NCBI GenBank assembly: GCA_026421245.1
Contig: JAPKDJ010000007.1
Coordinates: forward strand, 23,257 to 87,256
Origin: Akkermansiaceae bacterium
GTDB taxonomy: Bacteria > Verrucomicrobiota > Verrucomicrobiia > Verrucomicrobiales > Akkermansiaceae
Direction: 5' to 3'
Length of the DNA stretch: 64,000 bases
The notes below the pieces were generated by a model, which searched no databases, was not told the origin of the DNA, and was given only the letters and a program-made list of their open reading frames with translations. Each line of letters starts with the position of its first letter. The first letter of the stretch is position 1. Position numbers and translations under genes: made by a program. Positions 50,839 through 60,163 of this stretch are shown here, piece by piece.

Positions 50839-51963
50839 ATTTCCGGGGATTCGTGTACGGGGAATGGGGCCTCTGGGGACCTCGGTTGGCTTCTTCCCGC
50901 TGGGGATGACTTTGATCTGCTTTAAAATTGCGGCAGTGCGTTTGAAGTCCTCCTCGAGGAGCTTTCCTTGGCGGGAGTTTGGATATTGGCTGGAGAGATC
51001 GAGGTAGCTTTCGCTTACTTTTTTAAGCGAAGTGAGCGTTCGGTTTGTGATCTCTTGATGAAGCAGTCGGCGATGTTTCGAGTAGAGAGAAGCCTCGGTG
51101 GCAACGGGTGGGGTTGCTTCCAGGGCGGCGAGTGATTTTTTGAATTTCGCCTGCCACGCGGGCGAAGTGAGTGCGAAGTACGGCATGTTCTTAATTTCTC
51201 GCAAGCGTTCCCACTGCTCGATGGGTTTGAGGGACTTTGCCTTGGCTGCCGTTTCGGCGAGTTCCTGCGTGGCCAGAGGTGCCAGGGCTTTGGCAGTCTG
51301 AGTACGAAGAGCGAGCCATTGCCGGATGGAGTCTGAACCATCTTCCGGGTAGGCATGTCGCAAGGTCGGCCAAACTTCCATAGAGACCGCACCGCCGAGT
51401 TTGCGGTGGTGGAGGTATCCCTTGAGGGCGAAGGTGTAATTTCCATCAGAGCGACCGATGGCGATATGGACGGGCTTTTTGTCCGGGTATCTTTTCATCG
51501 CTCCCGGTGCCGTCTGGGCATGGCCCGCTCCGATGATGATCCCTCCACTGATCGTGGGTTCGGCCTGCAGCATGAGGTCGGTGTGCCAGCCACCCAGCGA
51601 AAACCCTCCGACGTAAAGGTGGTTCGGATCGGCGCCATGCTTTTGGAGCATGAGGTTGCGCACGGTGTGGTAGGTCTTTCGCTCAGCCGCGAAGGACTGC
51701 GGACTCAGAGTAAACTTTCCTCGATGAGTGTAGCTCATTCCTACAATAATCCAGTCCTTGTTTCCGGCCTGGTTTCGCATGAAGGAGGTGGTAGGGCGAC
51801 CACTGGTCCCGTGGTAGTAGAAAAAAGTAGGATGCTTTATGGCAGGGTCAAAATTTTCAGGAAGGGATACTTTGACCAAGTGGGGGAGGTTGGGAATTTC
51901 TAGGGTAAGGTCCTTGGCGGCAACTGAGAGTGGAAGAAGGAGGAGAGTGAGGAAACGGTTCAT
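50824..51963 (-). CDS. Secreted alpha/beta hydrolase (esterase/depolymerase-like)
   Basis: A 379-residue protein with signal peptide MNRFLTLLLLPLSVAA. A nucleophile elbow GGFSLGGW and oxyanion-side YYHGTSGRP are visible. Asp and His of the triad are likely in IGRSDGNYTF and TLRHAYPEDG. This fits the esterase/PHB depolymerase-like group common in this phylum. The C-terminal 120 residues are helical and not recognised. The stop lies inside the ATTAACGG repeat, so the last residues (NPLIR) come from repeat DNA. Confidence 0.82.
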   Translation of the reverse strand: MNRFLTLLLLPLSVAAKDLTLEIPNLPHLVKVSLPENFDPAIKHPTFFYYHGTSGRPTTSFMRNQAGNKDWIIVGMSYTHRGKFTLSPQSFAAERKTYHTVRNLMLQKHGADPNHLYVGGFSLGGWHTDLMLQAEPTISGGIIIGAGHAQTAPGAMKRYPDKKPVHIAIGRSDGNYTFALKGYLHHRKLGGAVSMEVWPTLRHAYPEDGSDSIRQWLALRTQTAKALAPLATQELAETAAKAKSLKPIEQWERLREIKNMPYFALTSPAWQAKFKKSLAALEATPPVATEASLYSKHRRLLHQEITNRTLTSLKKVSESYLDLSSQYPNSRQGKLLEEDFKRTAAILKQIKVIPSGKKPTEVPRGPIPRTRIPGNPLIR

Positions 51964-51967
51964 CGTT

Positions 51968-52921
51968 CTAGAGGGAGTTGAGAAATTCTATGCAGCGAGT
52001 TTCGGACCAGAATTCCAGACCGCGACTGACAAATCCAACATGCCCTCCGTGGGACGGCGTCTCAAGGGAAAGATGCCTGCTTTTTTCGGCGATTTCTATC
52101 GGAAAGCAGGCTTTGGGAAGAAAGGGGTCGTTGAGTGCGCTAATGAGGAGGCTTGGAATTCGAATGGCCGGGAGGTGGGGCTTGCAGCTGGCGCGGGTCC
52201 AGTAATCGCGGGCATCTTTGAAGCCGTTGAGAGGTGCGGTGTAGCGATCGTCGAATTCGGCAAAGGTTTTGATCTTGTCGATGCCGGTGAGGTCGAGACG
52301 GCCAGGGAAGACTTCGTTTTTAAGGCGGGTTTTTTCCTTCAGACCCTTCATGAAACGGGACATGTAAATTCTGTTGCTGCGTTCACCGAGGCGGAGAGAG
52401 CTGGAGGTGAGATCACAAGGGGCGGAGAAGGCGACGGCGGCTTTGATTTCTGGGTGGGCTTCGGGGCCTTGCTCTCCGAGGTATTTGAGGACGATGTTTC
52501 CTCCGAGGCTGAAGCCGATGAGGGCGAGTTCTTGGTAGCCCTCTGAGATTGCGTGGTCGACAACGGAGCCTAGGTCTTCACTCACGCCGCTATGGTAGGA
52601 ACGGAGGAGGCGGTTTGGGGTGCCACCGCAGCCACGACAATTCCAGGCGAGAGTGTCCCAGTCACGTTTCTGGAGGGCGAGGGACATGCCCCGAATGTAT
52701 TTTGCGGAGGACTCTCCTTCGAGCCCGTGACCGACGATGGCAAGACGCCTATGTCCAAGGCGCGACCAGTCGAGGTCGAGGAAGTCGCCGTCAGGAAGTT
52801 CCAGACGCTCGAGTTCTACTTCCACCGTTGCGACACGGCGGAAGAGAGTGGGGTAGATGGTCGAGAAATGTCCTCCTCGCAGACCGAGCGGAGCGCGGTA
52901 GGTGGAGGAGACAAGGGGCAT
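51968..52921 (-). CDS. YheT-family alpha/beta hydrolase
   Basis: A 317-residue cytoplasmic hydrolase of the YheT/ABHD type. The start resembles YheT (RAPLGLRGGHFSTIYPTLFR). A nucleophile elbow IGFSLGGNIVLKYLGE, an Asp in LISALNDPFLP and a His in SHGGHVGFV fit a catalytic triad. The family is of unknown substrate, suspected lipid esterase. It overlaps nothing but lies 17 nt behind pheS, in its transcription unit. Confidence 0.88.
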   Translation of the reverse strand: MPLVSSTYRAPLGLRGGHFSTIYPTLFRRVATVEVELERLELPDGDFLDLDWSRLGHRRLAIVGHGLEGESSAKYIRGMSLALQKRDWDTLAWNCRGCGGTPNRLLRSYHSGVSEDLGSVVDHAISEGYQELALIGFSLGGNIVLKYLGEQGPEAHPEIKAAVAFSAPCDLTSSSLRLGERSNRIYMSRFMKGLKEKTRLKNEVFPGRLDLTGIDKIKTFAEFDDRYTAPLNGFKDARDYWTRASCKPHLPAIRIPSLLISALNDPFLPKACFPIEIAEKSRHLSLETPSHGGHVGFVSRGLEFWSETRCIEFLNSL

Positions 52922-52937
52922 GACTCTCTTTGCTGCT

Positions 52938-53954
52938 TTAAGCGAACTGGCTCAAGAAGCGGGTGTCGTTCTCGATGAGGAGGCGGATGTCCTTGATGCC
53001 GTATTGGATCATGGCGAGGCGGTCGAGCCCCATGCCGAAGGCGTATCCGGTGAGCTTGGCCGGGTCGAAGGCGTCGTCGCCGCGGCTCTCGTTGATGGCG
53101 TCGAAGACGGCGGGGTCGACCATGCCGCAGCCGGCGACTTCGATCCACTTGGGAGCTTCTCCCTTAACCTGGAGTTTGACGTCGATCTCGAAGCTAGGCT
53201 CAGTGAAGGGGAAGAAGTGGGGGCGGAAGCGGACTTCGGTTTTGTCACCGAACATGGCGCGGTAGAAGAACTCAAGAGTGCCTTTGAGATCAGAGAGGCG
53301 GACGTCTTTGTCGACGTAGAGGCCCTCGAGTTGATTGAAGACAGAGAGGTGGGTGGCATCGATTTCGTCGCGGCGGTAGGCTGAGCCGGGGGCGATGATT
53401 TTGACGGGCGGTGCTTGTTTCTCCATCGTGCGGACCTGCACCGAGGAGGTGTGGGTGCGGAGGAGCTTGCCGGAGTCGAAGTAAAAGGTGTCGGAGTCGT
53501 TGCGAGCAGGGTGATCGGCGGGGGTGTTGAGGGCGTCGAAGCAGTGGAATTCGGTTTCGATCTCGGGACCGTCGGCGAGAGCGAAGCCGAGGCGGCGGAG
53601 GATCTGGATCGCACGGTCCTTGACAAGGGTGAGGGGGTGGAGGGCGCCGACGGGGAGTTGACGTGCGGGCATGGTGACATCGAGGTCGGCGACGGAGGCG
53701 GCGTCGGCGGTATCCTGGAGCTTTTGCTTGCTGTCATCGAGCGCAGCGCCGATGGCCTGGCGGGCGGCGTTGAGGGCAGCACCGAGTTTGGGTTTGTCCT
53801 CATTGGAGAGATTACGCATCTCAGCAGCGAGGGCGTTGAGAGGGCTCTTTTTGCCGAGGAATTTGACGCGGGCGTCCTCAAGGGCGGCTTCGGTGGAAGC
53901 GGCTTCGATAGCGGCGAGTGCTTCGGCTTGGATTTGTGCGGCTTGCTCGGTCAT
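52938..53954 (-). CDS. pheS: Phenylalanine-tRNA ligase alpha subunit
   Basis: A 338-residue class II synthetase subunit charging tRNA-Phe. N-terminal coiled coil (about 1-85), then LPVGALHPLTLVKDRAIQIL, motif 2 around GSAYRRDEIDATHLSVFNQL and EGLYVDKDVRLSDLKGTL, and motif 3 in FGMGLDRLAMIQYGIKDIRL. pheT does not follow; two hydrolase genes do. In many bacteria pheS follows rplT, as here, but a 650-bp gap with a decayed sigma gene on the other strand and a terminator separate them. Confidence 0.96.
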   Translation of the reverse strand: MTEQAAQIQAEALAAIEAASTEAALEDARVKFLGKKSPLNALAAEMRNLSNEDKPKLGAALNAARQAIGAALDDSKQKLQDTADAASVADLDVTMPARQLPVGALHPLTLVKDRAIQILRRLGFALADGPEIETEFHCFDALNTPADHPARNDSDTFYFDSGKLLRTHTSSVQVRTMEKQAPPVKIIAPGSAYRRDEIDATHLSVFNQLEGLYVDKDVRLSDLKGTLEFFYRAMFGDKTEVRFRPHFFPFTEPSFEIDVKLQVKGEAPKWIEVAGCGMVDPAVFDAINESRGDDAFDPAKLTGYAFGMGLDRLAMIQYGIKDIRLLIENDTRFLSQFA

Positions 53955-54128
53955 ATGGTGGATTGGTTAGGGGAAAGGAGCGGAGTGGTCAATGATAAGG
54001 AGGTTTTGGGCGCCGGATCCGAAAAAGAAGATTTCTGGCAGCGAGACCTGATTTTTTGATCAGCCATAAAGGCAGCATGGTTTTTTTGAAACGTTTGTTA
54101 ACGTTCATGTGGTCTATGTCATTTAATA

Positions 54129-54429
54129 ATGATGGAGAAACATTCCAATAAGTCCTTCGAGCTTGGTCGTGAATTCCGGGCGTGGGCGTGCACGGTCGCC
54201 AAAAACGTAACAATGGCGCACCTCTGTAAGGAAAACGCGATCGCTCTCCGATGATCAGCAAGGAGCTGATGGAAGGAGTCGCCAACACTTGGCACTCTCG
54301 CAACGCCCCGAGTCCATCGCTAGAGGAGGGCTTGAAGAGTTCTCTGCAAGCTCGAATCGTCCGGCCGGATCATTGCGGGCTTCTTTGTTCCGCATCCGAA
54401 CGAGGCTTCGCGAATACGTTCTTGGGTAG
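54129..54429 (+). pseudogene. Decayed ECF sigma factor (Rhodopirellula/Verrucomicrobium type)
   Basis: ATG 54129 begins a frame with KSFELGREFRAWACTVAKNV, the region-2 signature of ECF sigma factors of the TIGR02989 type (FxxGxxFRAWA). It stops at 54252-54254. A second frame immediately gives MISKELMEGVANTW, the FSxELMExVA linker, and a third frame ends SLRASLFRIRTRLREYVLG, the end of region 4, with stop at 54427-54429. The middle that recognises -35 DNA is lost. Original genes of this type pair with anti-sigma/FecR-like proteins, absent here. It may be a remnant left by a deletion. Confidence 0.55.
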
Positions 54430-54445
54430 CTTGTCATCACGACAG

Positions 54446-54470
54446 ACAGAGAGGGAGTCTCTGTTTTTTT
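54446..54470 (+). terminator. Terminator after the decayed sigma gene
   Basis: ACAGAGA (54446-54452) pairs with TCTCTGT (54458-54464) around a 5-nt loop, followed by T7. A terminator in the sigma-gene direction supports that it once was a transcribed gene. Confidence 0.75.
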
Positions 54471-54545
54471 GATGGATTGAGAATCAGCGAGTCTTTTTGG
54501 TTCTCACGGCGGGATGCATCCAAGGGGCATTTTGCCCGCGCTCCA

Positions 54546-54580
54546 TAAAAATGGCCGCATCCTTGCGGATACGGCCATGG
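54546..54580 (-). terminator. Terminator after rplT
   Basis: On the minus strand ATGGCCGTATCC pairs with GGATGCGGCCAT (one wobble) around a GCAA loop, followed by TTTTTA. It ends the rpmI-rplT unit. Confidence 0.9.
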
Positions 54581-54604
54581 AAATTTGTTCAGCGGGGCTG
54601 AAAT

Positions 54605-54973
54605 CTAGGCGGCCTTCTTTTCGAGCGCTCCTTTGGCCTGTTCCACGATGGTGGAGAAGGCGGCGGCGTCAACGACGGCGAGGTCGGCGAGGACTTTACG
54701 GTCGAGATCGATATTGGCGGCTTTGAGGCCTTCGATGAAGCGGGAGTAGGTGATTCCCTCGTTCCGGACGGCAGCGGAAATACGCTGGATCCAGAGGCGG
54801 CGGAATTGTCCCTTACGCTTCTTGCGGTCACGATACTCGTATTGACGGGCTTTGTAGACGGCATCCTTCGCGTAGCGGTAAAGCTTGGAACGGAAGCCGC
54901 GGAAGCCTTTGGCACGGAGAAGGATACGCTTGCGGCGTTTCCGACTGGCCGGACTGTTAGTTGCTCTTGGCAT
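54605..54973 (-). CDS. rplT: 50S ribosomal protein L20
   Basis: A 122-residue L20 with the typical basic N-terminus (RATNSPASRKRRKRILLRAK), GFRGFRSKLYRYAKDAVYKA and RRLWIQRISAAVRNEGITYS. Assembly protein of the large subunit. The C-terminal KKAA end is normal length. It follows rpmI by 141 nt, longer than usual. Confidence 0.98.
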   Translation of the reverse strand: MPRATNSPASRKRRKRILLRAKGFRGFRSKLYRYAKDAVYKARQYEYRDRKKRKGQFRRLWIQRISAAVRNEGITYSRFIEGLKAANIDLDRKVLADLAVVDAAAFSTIVEQAKGALEKKAA

Positions 54974-55114
54974 TGTTTCTTTTTGGTGAACGGGTCGTTG
55001 GGTTTCTAATTCACTCCGATAGTCTCACTCGTTCGTTGTCCTTCCGAGGAAGGCTGGCTATCTGGAGGCCGCCCATTATGCAGGCGGGGGCATCGTGCAT
55101 CTGCACGGTAAGAA

Positions 55115-55324
55115 CTACTTCATGAGAAGATTTCTCTTCACATTTGTAATATCTGCGGCGGAGACAAGCGTCGGTTTGCCCAGCATTCTTTTCCGTTTCC
55201 GGCTTTTTTTCTGGAGGATGTGACGTTTGCCCTGTTTGCGGCGCAGAATCTTACCGGTGCCAGTCACTTTAAAGCGTTTGGCGACGGACGATCTGGTTTT
55301 GGACTTGCAAGCTTTGCGGGCCAT
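55115..55324 (-). CDS. rpmI: 50S ribosomal protein L35
   Basis: A 69-residue basic protein with [20 protein letters not shown] and [19 protein letters not shown], as in L35. In the usual order infC precedes rpmI; no infC is found between rpmI and the next gene (114 bp), so it lies elsewhere. The 141-nt gap to rplT contains short hairpins (for example CTTCC-TCGG-GGAAG type near 55050) that may take part in L20 feedback. Confidence 0.97.
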   Translation of the reverse strand: MARKACKSKTRSSVAKRFKVTGTGKILRRKQGKRHILQKKSRKRKRMLGKPTLVSAADITNVKRNLLMK

Positions 55325-55438
55325 TGGACCGGCGTTCTAGGGCTCGACGGACCGAATGCAAGATTTTTTGTGTCGAGCGAAGGCTTTTTTAGACAGGGTG
55401 ACTATCGCTAGAAGTGATGTTATGATGGATTTTTATGA

Positions 55439-55894
55439 TTGGGTAGATTTTCATTCCGCTCCCATAGTGAGCTGAAATCAAAAACGACTATCAATAATTT
55501 CATTAAGTATCCCAAGTTACTCTTGATCGCCGTTACTTTCTTGTTTGGCGGATGTGTTGCCTTTGCTGCCGTCGAGAGAAGATCCTATGGGGAAGGAGGA
55601 TTGACGATCAAAGAGGTCACGAAGCTCAAGGATGGCACGGTCCGAATCGTTTATTCCTCCAAGCCTGAGTCCATGTGGTATTGTCCGGGTGTTGATTCAA
55701 AGATGACGGATAAGGGGCTTGTTCTGACTTTTGTGAAATGCCTGTTTAACAAAAAAGTGAGTGTGAATCATTCTGCGGGGCCTCTTAAGAAAGGTGAAAT
55801 ATGGAAGGTGGTTATTGTTCCAGCTAAAGGTGGCCCGGTTTTTCTGAAAAGCAGGAAAGAGCTCAAGAAGCTGAACCTCAAAGCTGAGAAATAG
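55439..55894 (+). CDS. Exported hypothetical protein
   Basis: An open frame of 151 residues with a hydrophobic, possibly lipoprotein signal (LLLIAVTFLFGGC). Body is basic and beta-rich (GLTIKEVTKLKDGTVRIVYS). No family recognised. No ATG exists in frame; TTG 55439 is the outermost start, and other TTG codons nearer the signal (about 55520) are also possible. Single gene ahead of asnS. Confidence 0.5.
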   Translation: MGRFSFRSHSELKSKTTINNFIKYPKLLLIAVTFLFGGCVAFAAVERRSYGEGGLTIKEVTKLKDGTVRIVYSSKPESMWYCPGVDSKMTDKGLVLTFVKCLFNKKVSVNHSAGPLKKGEIWKVVIVPAKGGPVFLKSRKELKKLNLKAEK

Positions 55895-55974
55895 AGAGTG
55901 AACGGCCCGGGCGTGAAGCGGATTTCTTGAAAATTCCTGTCGATGAATCGCGAAAGGACGTCTAGAAATTCGCT

Positions 55975-57327
55975 ATGCGAACGTCTGTCAAACATCTCCT
56001 GAATAGTGAAGCGGCTCAAGACTCAGTGGAATTGTCCGGGTGGGTGCGAACAAGGAGGGATTCGAAGGAGTTTTCCTTTATAGAATTGAACGATGGATCC
56101 TGTTTAAAGGGGATTCAGGTGATCGTGGATGCGGGAATTCCGGGGTCGGATGAGGTTTTGAAGATGAACACGGGAGCATCGGTCCAGGTTGTGGGTGAAT
56201 TGGTGGAGAGTCCGGGGAAGGGACAGAGTTGGGAGGTTCGGGCGACGGAGGTGGAGCTGCTGGGCGGGGTGCCGGATGATTTTCCGCTTCAGAAGAAGGG
56301 GCACACGCCGGAGTTTTTGCGGTCGATCGCGCACTTGCGCCCGCGGACTAATCTTTATGGCGCGACCTTCCGGATGAGGAGTCGCCTGGCCTACGCGGTG
56401 CATCGTTTCTTCAATGAGCGAGATTTCACATACGTGCACACACCTATTATCACGGCGAGTGATTGCGAGGGGGCGGGCGAGATGTTTCGGGTGACGACCA
56501 ATGAGGGAGGAAAGCCTGAGGAGGACTTTTTTGAGAAGAAGAGCTATCTGACCGTGAGCGGGCAGTTGGAGGGCGAATGTTTCGCAACCGCGTTGAGCAA
56601 TATCTATACTTTCGGGCCGACCTTTCGTGCGGAGAATTCGAACACCTCGCGCCATGCTGCGGAGTTTTGGATGATCGAGCCGGAAATGGCTTTTTGTAAT
56701 CTGGAAGGAGACATGGATTTGGCGGAGGAGTTTATTCAGTTCCTCGTCAAAGATGTTCTGGAGAATAGCGAGGGGGATCTTTCTATCTTCGAGCGCTTTG
56801 TGGACAAGGGATTGCGGGCACGCCTTGAGGGGCTTACCTCGGGTGGGTTTGAGCGAATGAGCTACACCGAAGCGGTTGAACAGCTGATCAAGTCAGGGAA
56901 GAAATTCGACTATCCGGTGGAGTGGGGCATCAACTTACAGTCAGAGCATGAGCGTTATCTCTGCGAGGAGGTGGTGAAAGGACCGCTTACGGTTTACAAC
57001 TACCCCAAGTCAATTAAGCCGTTTTACATGCGGGCCAACGATGACGGTAAAACGGTGACGGCGATGGATGTCCTGGTTCCTGGAGTGGGCGAAATCATCG
57101 GCGGAAGCCAGCGGGAGGAACGATACGACCTGCTCAAGGCCGCCATGGAGTTCCAGGATCTCAGTTTGGAAAATTATGGTTGGTATCTTGACTTGCGGAA
57201 ATACGGCACGGTACCGCACGCGGGCTTTGGGGCGGGCTTTGAGCGTCTCCTGATGTATGTCACGGGGATGCAGAATATTCGCGACGTCATTCCCTTTTCA
57301 AGGACTCCGGGGAACTGCGATTTTTAA
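55975..57327 (+). CDS. asnS: Asparagine-tRNA ligase
   Basis: A 450-residue class IIb synthetase that charges tRNA-Asn, so asparagine need not be made by the transamidation route. N-terminal OB fold ([20 protein letters not shown]), motif 2 in [20 protein letters not shown], motif 3 in [20 protein letters not shown] and the [11 protein letters not shown] end common to AsnRS rather than AspRS. Confidence 0.97.
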   Translation: MRTSVKHLLNSEAAQDSVELSGWVRTRRDSKEFSFIELNDGSCLKGIQVIVDAGIPGSDEVLKMNTGASVQVVGELVESPGKGQSWEVRATEVELLGGVPDDFPLQKKGHTPEFLRSIAHLRPRTNLYGATFRMRSRLAYAVHRFFNERDFTYVHTPIITASDCEGAGEMFRVTTNEGGKPEEDFFEKKSYLTVSGQLEGECFATALSNIYTFGPTFRAENSNTSRHAAEFWMIEPEMAFCNLEGDMDLAEEFIQFLVKDVLENSEGDLSIFERFVDKGLRARLEGLTSGGFERMSYTEAVEQLIKSGKKFDYPVEWGINLQSEHERYLCEEVVKGPLTVYNYPKSIKPFYMRANDDGKTVTAMDVLVPGVGEIIGGSQREERYDLLKAAMEFQDLSLENYGWYLDLRKYGTVPHAGFGAGFERLLMYVTGMQNIRDVIPFSRTPGNCDF

Positions 57328-57468
57328 GTCGGTCACACACAGCAACAGGTCGATTAAGGGAAAATCCCCTCATAAACCGTTGGGTTTTTCTCGGGTTTCT
57401 AGTGCCTCGTATAATATATCTGGTCTTTTGCGGCCCTCCCAGACTCCTCGCCTTTCGACGGAGTCACG

Positions 57469-57723
57469 ATAAGACCATTTCTGTATTCGTTTCTCGTGAT
57501 CCTTGCATCGATCTCCATTGTCGATGCGGTGAATCAAATCACTCTCGAGCTGCGGCCGGAAGGAGCACCGGGAAAGTCTGGGTTTGTTCCCGAAAAGGGA
57601 TTGGCGACGTTGAAGGCAGACGGGTTGAAGCGACTCAGTCACGTCAGTAAACCGATGCTCACTGTCTGCCTCCCGGCTCAACCAAATGGCACGGCCGTGC
57701 TGATCTGCCGTGATCGAGGCTGA
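57469..57723 (+). pseudogene. 5' remnant of an acetyl-esterase-like gene
   Basis: The frame starts after the ATA at 57469-57471, where an ATG would be expected, with a signal-like stretch (FLYSFLVILASISIVDA). VSKPMLTVCLPAQPNGTAV then LICRDRG follows; intact relatives read KPTLTVYLPxxPNGTAVVICPGGGY, so the oxyanion GGG was lost and the frame stops at 57721-57723. Probably a degraded secreted alpha/beta hydrolase acting on polysaccharides. The preceding 140 bp after asnS show nothing recognisable. Confidence 0.5.
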
Positions 57724-57832
57724 TTCCAGAACGCGTTGCGCAAGTGATTGTCGCCCTTCCGCCGCTTTCTTTCACCCTTATTCATCCAATCAAACTTGAC
57801 GGGGCGGCTTCTGATATGACTGTCTCTTTGGG

Positions 57833-58786
57833 ATGAAAACGAGACCGGTAGCGACGTTGATGGCCTTTTTCGCAATGATGCAGGCTGTGTCGGTAGCAGC
57901 GGAGACTGATCCGCTCAAGATTCCCGACAGTGACGAAGGCGTTCCTGGCTCGGGACCGCTGAGGCGCACCGATTGGTTCCGCGGCGTGTGGCGCAGCCGT
58001 CGCGAATCTTGGCTCGATAGGACGGAGGAGCAGAAGGGCTCGGTGGTGTTCCTCGGCGATTCGATCACGGAGGGGTGGGGGGATGATTTCAAGGGCGCGT
58101 TCGGGAAACTCAAAGTCGCGAACCGCGGTATTAGGGGCGACACAAGCCGCGGCCTGCTTTTACGATTGAAGGAGGACGTGATCGATCTTGAACCGCGAGC
58201 CGTTGTCCTCATGATCGGCGCCAACGACCTCGCCGAAAAATCCATGGGCGAGACGGTGTTTGGCAATGTGAAGCTCATTGTTGAGGCGCTCAAGGCGCAC
58301 AACCCGAAAATGCCAATCGTCCTGTGCGAAACTTTCCCCTGCGCGCCAGACGAATACCGGCCGGTTGCGGAGATCCGCAAGATCAACTCGCTCTACGAAA
58401 AGATGTTCGCGGGAGATGCGCAGGTCACGCTCGCGAAAACCTACAGCCTGTTTGCTGGAGGAGACGGTGCCTCGTTGCCGAAGTATCTACCTGACCGTGT
58501 CCACCCGAATGCCGTCGGTTATGCAAAGTGGGCGGGCGCAATGCGGCCTATTTTCGCCGAACTCGGATTCGCCGAAGATACCACCCCCGACCCGCACGCT
58601 TGGATCCACTTCGACCACCTCGACAGGCAGGTCGCGCTCTTCCACAACTTTCACCTCAACTACACCGATCGCAGAGAAGGGCTGGAATCCCGATACGATG
58701 TATTAGCGATTTTGCGTTGTGGACGGTTCTGCGCGGGCGAGTGGAGTTCCTCCAAGGGCAATCTGTCATATGAAATTCTGGCTTGA
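57833..58786 (+). CDS. Secreted SGNH/GDSL hydrolase
   Basis: A 317-residue protein with signal peptide MKTRPVATLMAFFAMMQAVS. SGNH blocks are clear: VVFLGDSITEGWG (Ser), NRGIRGDT (Gly block), LMIGANDLAEK (Asn) and LPDRVHPNAVGYAKW (Asp-x-x-His). The hydrolase ends near residue 248; the last 65 residues (HAWIHFDHLDRQVALFHNFH onward) are not explained and their change in composition hints at a fused foreign tail. Probably an esterase removing acetyl or acyl groups from polysaccharides. Confidence 0.88.
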   Translation: MKTRPVATLMAFFAMMQAVSVAAETDPLKIPDSDEGVPGSGPLRRTDWFRGVWRSRRESWLDRTEEQKGSVVFLGDSITEGWGDDFKGAFGKLKVANRGIRGDTSRGLLLRLKEDVIDLEPRAVVLMIGANDLAEKSMGETVFGNVKLIVEALKAHNPKMPIVLCETFPCAPDEYRPVAEIRKINSLYEKMFAGDAQVTLAKTYSLFAGGDGASLPKYLPDRVHPNAVGYAKWAGAMRPIFAELGFAEDTTPDPHAWIHFDHLDRQVALFHNFHLNYTDRREGLESRYDVLAILRCGRFCAGEWSSSKGNLSYEILA

Positions 58787-58892
58787 AGACTCTTGTGATT
58801 CAAGGTCCAGTCGAAGTTTCTACTTGAGGCCTCGCTTTGTTGCCCTTGTCTGAAAGAATGCCCCAACTAAATAATCCGAAAGAAAATTACTG

Positions 58893-60119
58893 ATGAATAC
58901 CAAACTACTCAAGGGAAGTGTCATATTTGCTATAGCCACCTCGGCCCTGTCGATCGTTAGCCCGGTCATTGCCGCGGAAAAATTGAAAGTCTTCATCCTC
59001 GCGGGCCAGTCGAACATGGTCGGTCACGCGAGCCCCCATACCATCGCCACCTTGTATCACTCAGACGATGCAAGAGACAAAGAGCTGATCAAATTGGTCT
59101 TTAGAGAAGGCAGCGGAGTCTCCAATAAAGCACTGGAGGAACAGCTAGTCCGGGCGCGCAAGCTCGATGAGTTGACGGGTGGAATTTCCAACGACAGGAT
59201 TAAGAAGATGGCTGAGGGCGCCGAAAAAACGACGCTAGAAGCAGAGGCTAAGAAACTCAAAGACGCGCATGAGGCCTATAAGCAGGATGTGACAGCGGCC
59301 TGCGTCGTTTCCGACCGAGTCTATATCAATTCCATCGCCGACGGCAGCAAGAAATCCGGCAAGCTCGGCGTCGGTTACGGCGGCAGCGACAAAAAGTTAG
59401 GACCCGAGTTCGGGTTTGGTCTCTCGATCGCGGAAAAGATCGACGGCCCAATTCTGCTGATCAAAACCTCGTGGGGGGGCAAGTCGCTCAACTACAATTT
59501 CCGCCCGCCATCCGCTGGTGAGTATGAATTGAATGAGAAGGAGAAATCGGGCGACAAGGCGGCCGAGATCAAGAAGAACGCCAGCCTCAACTACCGGATG
59601 ATGAATGAGTCGATCCGCAACGTGCTCGACAATCTAAAAGAGAACCATCCGGCCTATGAGCCAAAGGCGGGTTACGAGATCGCCGGGTTTGTTTGGTTTC
59701 AGGGCTACAATGATCAGTTCTCAGACGAGTTTCGGGACAACTACAAAGACAACATGATCTCCTTCATCAAAGACGTCCGCAAAGAATACAAAGTGCCGAA
59801 TATGCCCTTTATCATCGGCGTATTGGGAACCGGTATGACCGCTGAGAAGGTCGCTGAGAACCAGGTCTCTCTTGGTCAGAGGGAGGCCGCCAAGGCTCCG
59901 GAATTCAAGGACAACGTCTTGGCAGTCGAGAGCTACACCGATTACTCGCTGTTCTCCAATGAGATCTTCAAGAAAGGGTGGCCGAAGCACTACCACGAGT
60001 GGGATACCGTGGGCAGCGATCGTCCGTACCACTATCTCGGGAGCGGAACATTTTTTGTCCGACTTGGAGATTCCTTCGCGAAGTCGATGGCGGAACTGAT
60101 CGGAAAGCAAAAGAAGTAG
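58893..60119 (+). CDS. Sialate O-acetylesterase-type (SASA) esterase
   Basis: A 408-residue secreted protein: signal peptide [21 protein letters not shown], then [16 protein letters not shown] containing the SASA/SGNH nucleophile Ser, and [19 protein letters not shown] coiled region (about residues 60-145) separates the first and second block and is a long insert. [15 protein letters not shown] carries the family WFQGxND block, and HYLGSGTFF near the end contains the His. Acts on acetylated sugars outside the cell. Followed by a two-domain esterase gene. Confidence 0.88.
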   Translation: MNTKLLKGSVIFAIATSALSIVSPVIAAEKLKVFILAGQSNMVGHASPHTIATLYHSDDARDKELIKLVFREGSGVSNKALEEQLVRARKLDELTGGISNDRIKKMAEGAEKTTLEAEAKKLKDAHEAYKQDVTAACVVSDRVYINSIADGSKKSGKLGVGYGGSDKKLGPEFGFGLSIAEKIDGPILLIKTSWGGKSLNYNFRPPSAGEYELNEKEKSGDKAAEIKKNASLNYRMMNESIRNVLDNLKENHPAYEPKAGYEIAGFVWFQGYNDQFSDEFRDNYKDNMISFIKDVRKEYKVPNMPFIIGVLGTGMTAEKVAENQVSLGQREAAKAPEFKDNVLAVESYTDYSLFSNEIFKKGWPKHYHEWDTVGSDRPYHYLGSGTFFVRLGDSFAKSMAELIGKQKK

Positions 60120-60163
60120 TGGGATTGTCTTGCCGGTGGGTGAACCGGACACTGTCCTACTCG

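Noticed and set aside
54251..54472. Plus-strand ORF of 73 codons
   Set aside because: Only its first third is protein-like and is the linker of the decayed sigma factor; its end runs through a terminator hairpin.
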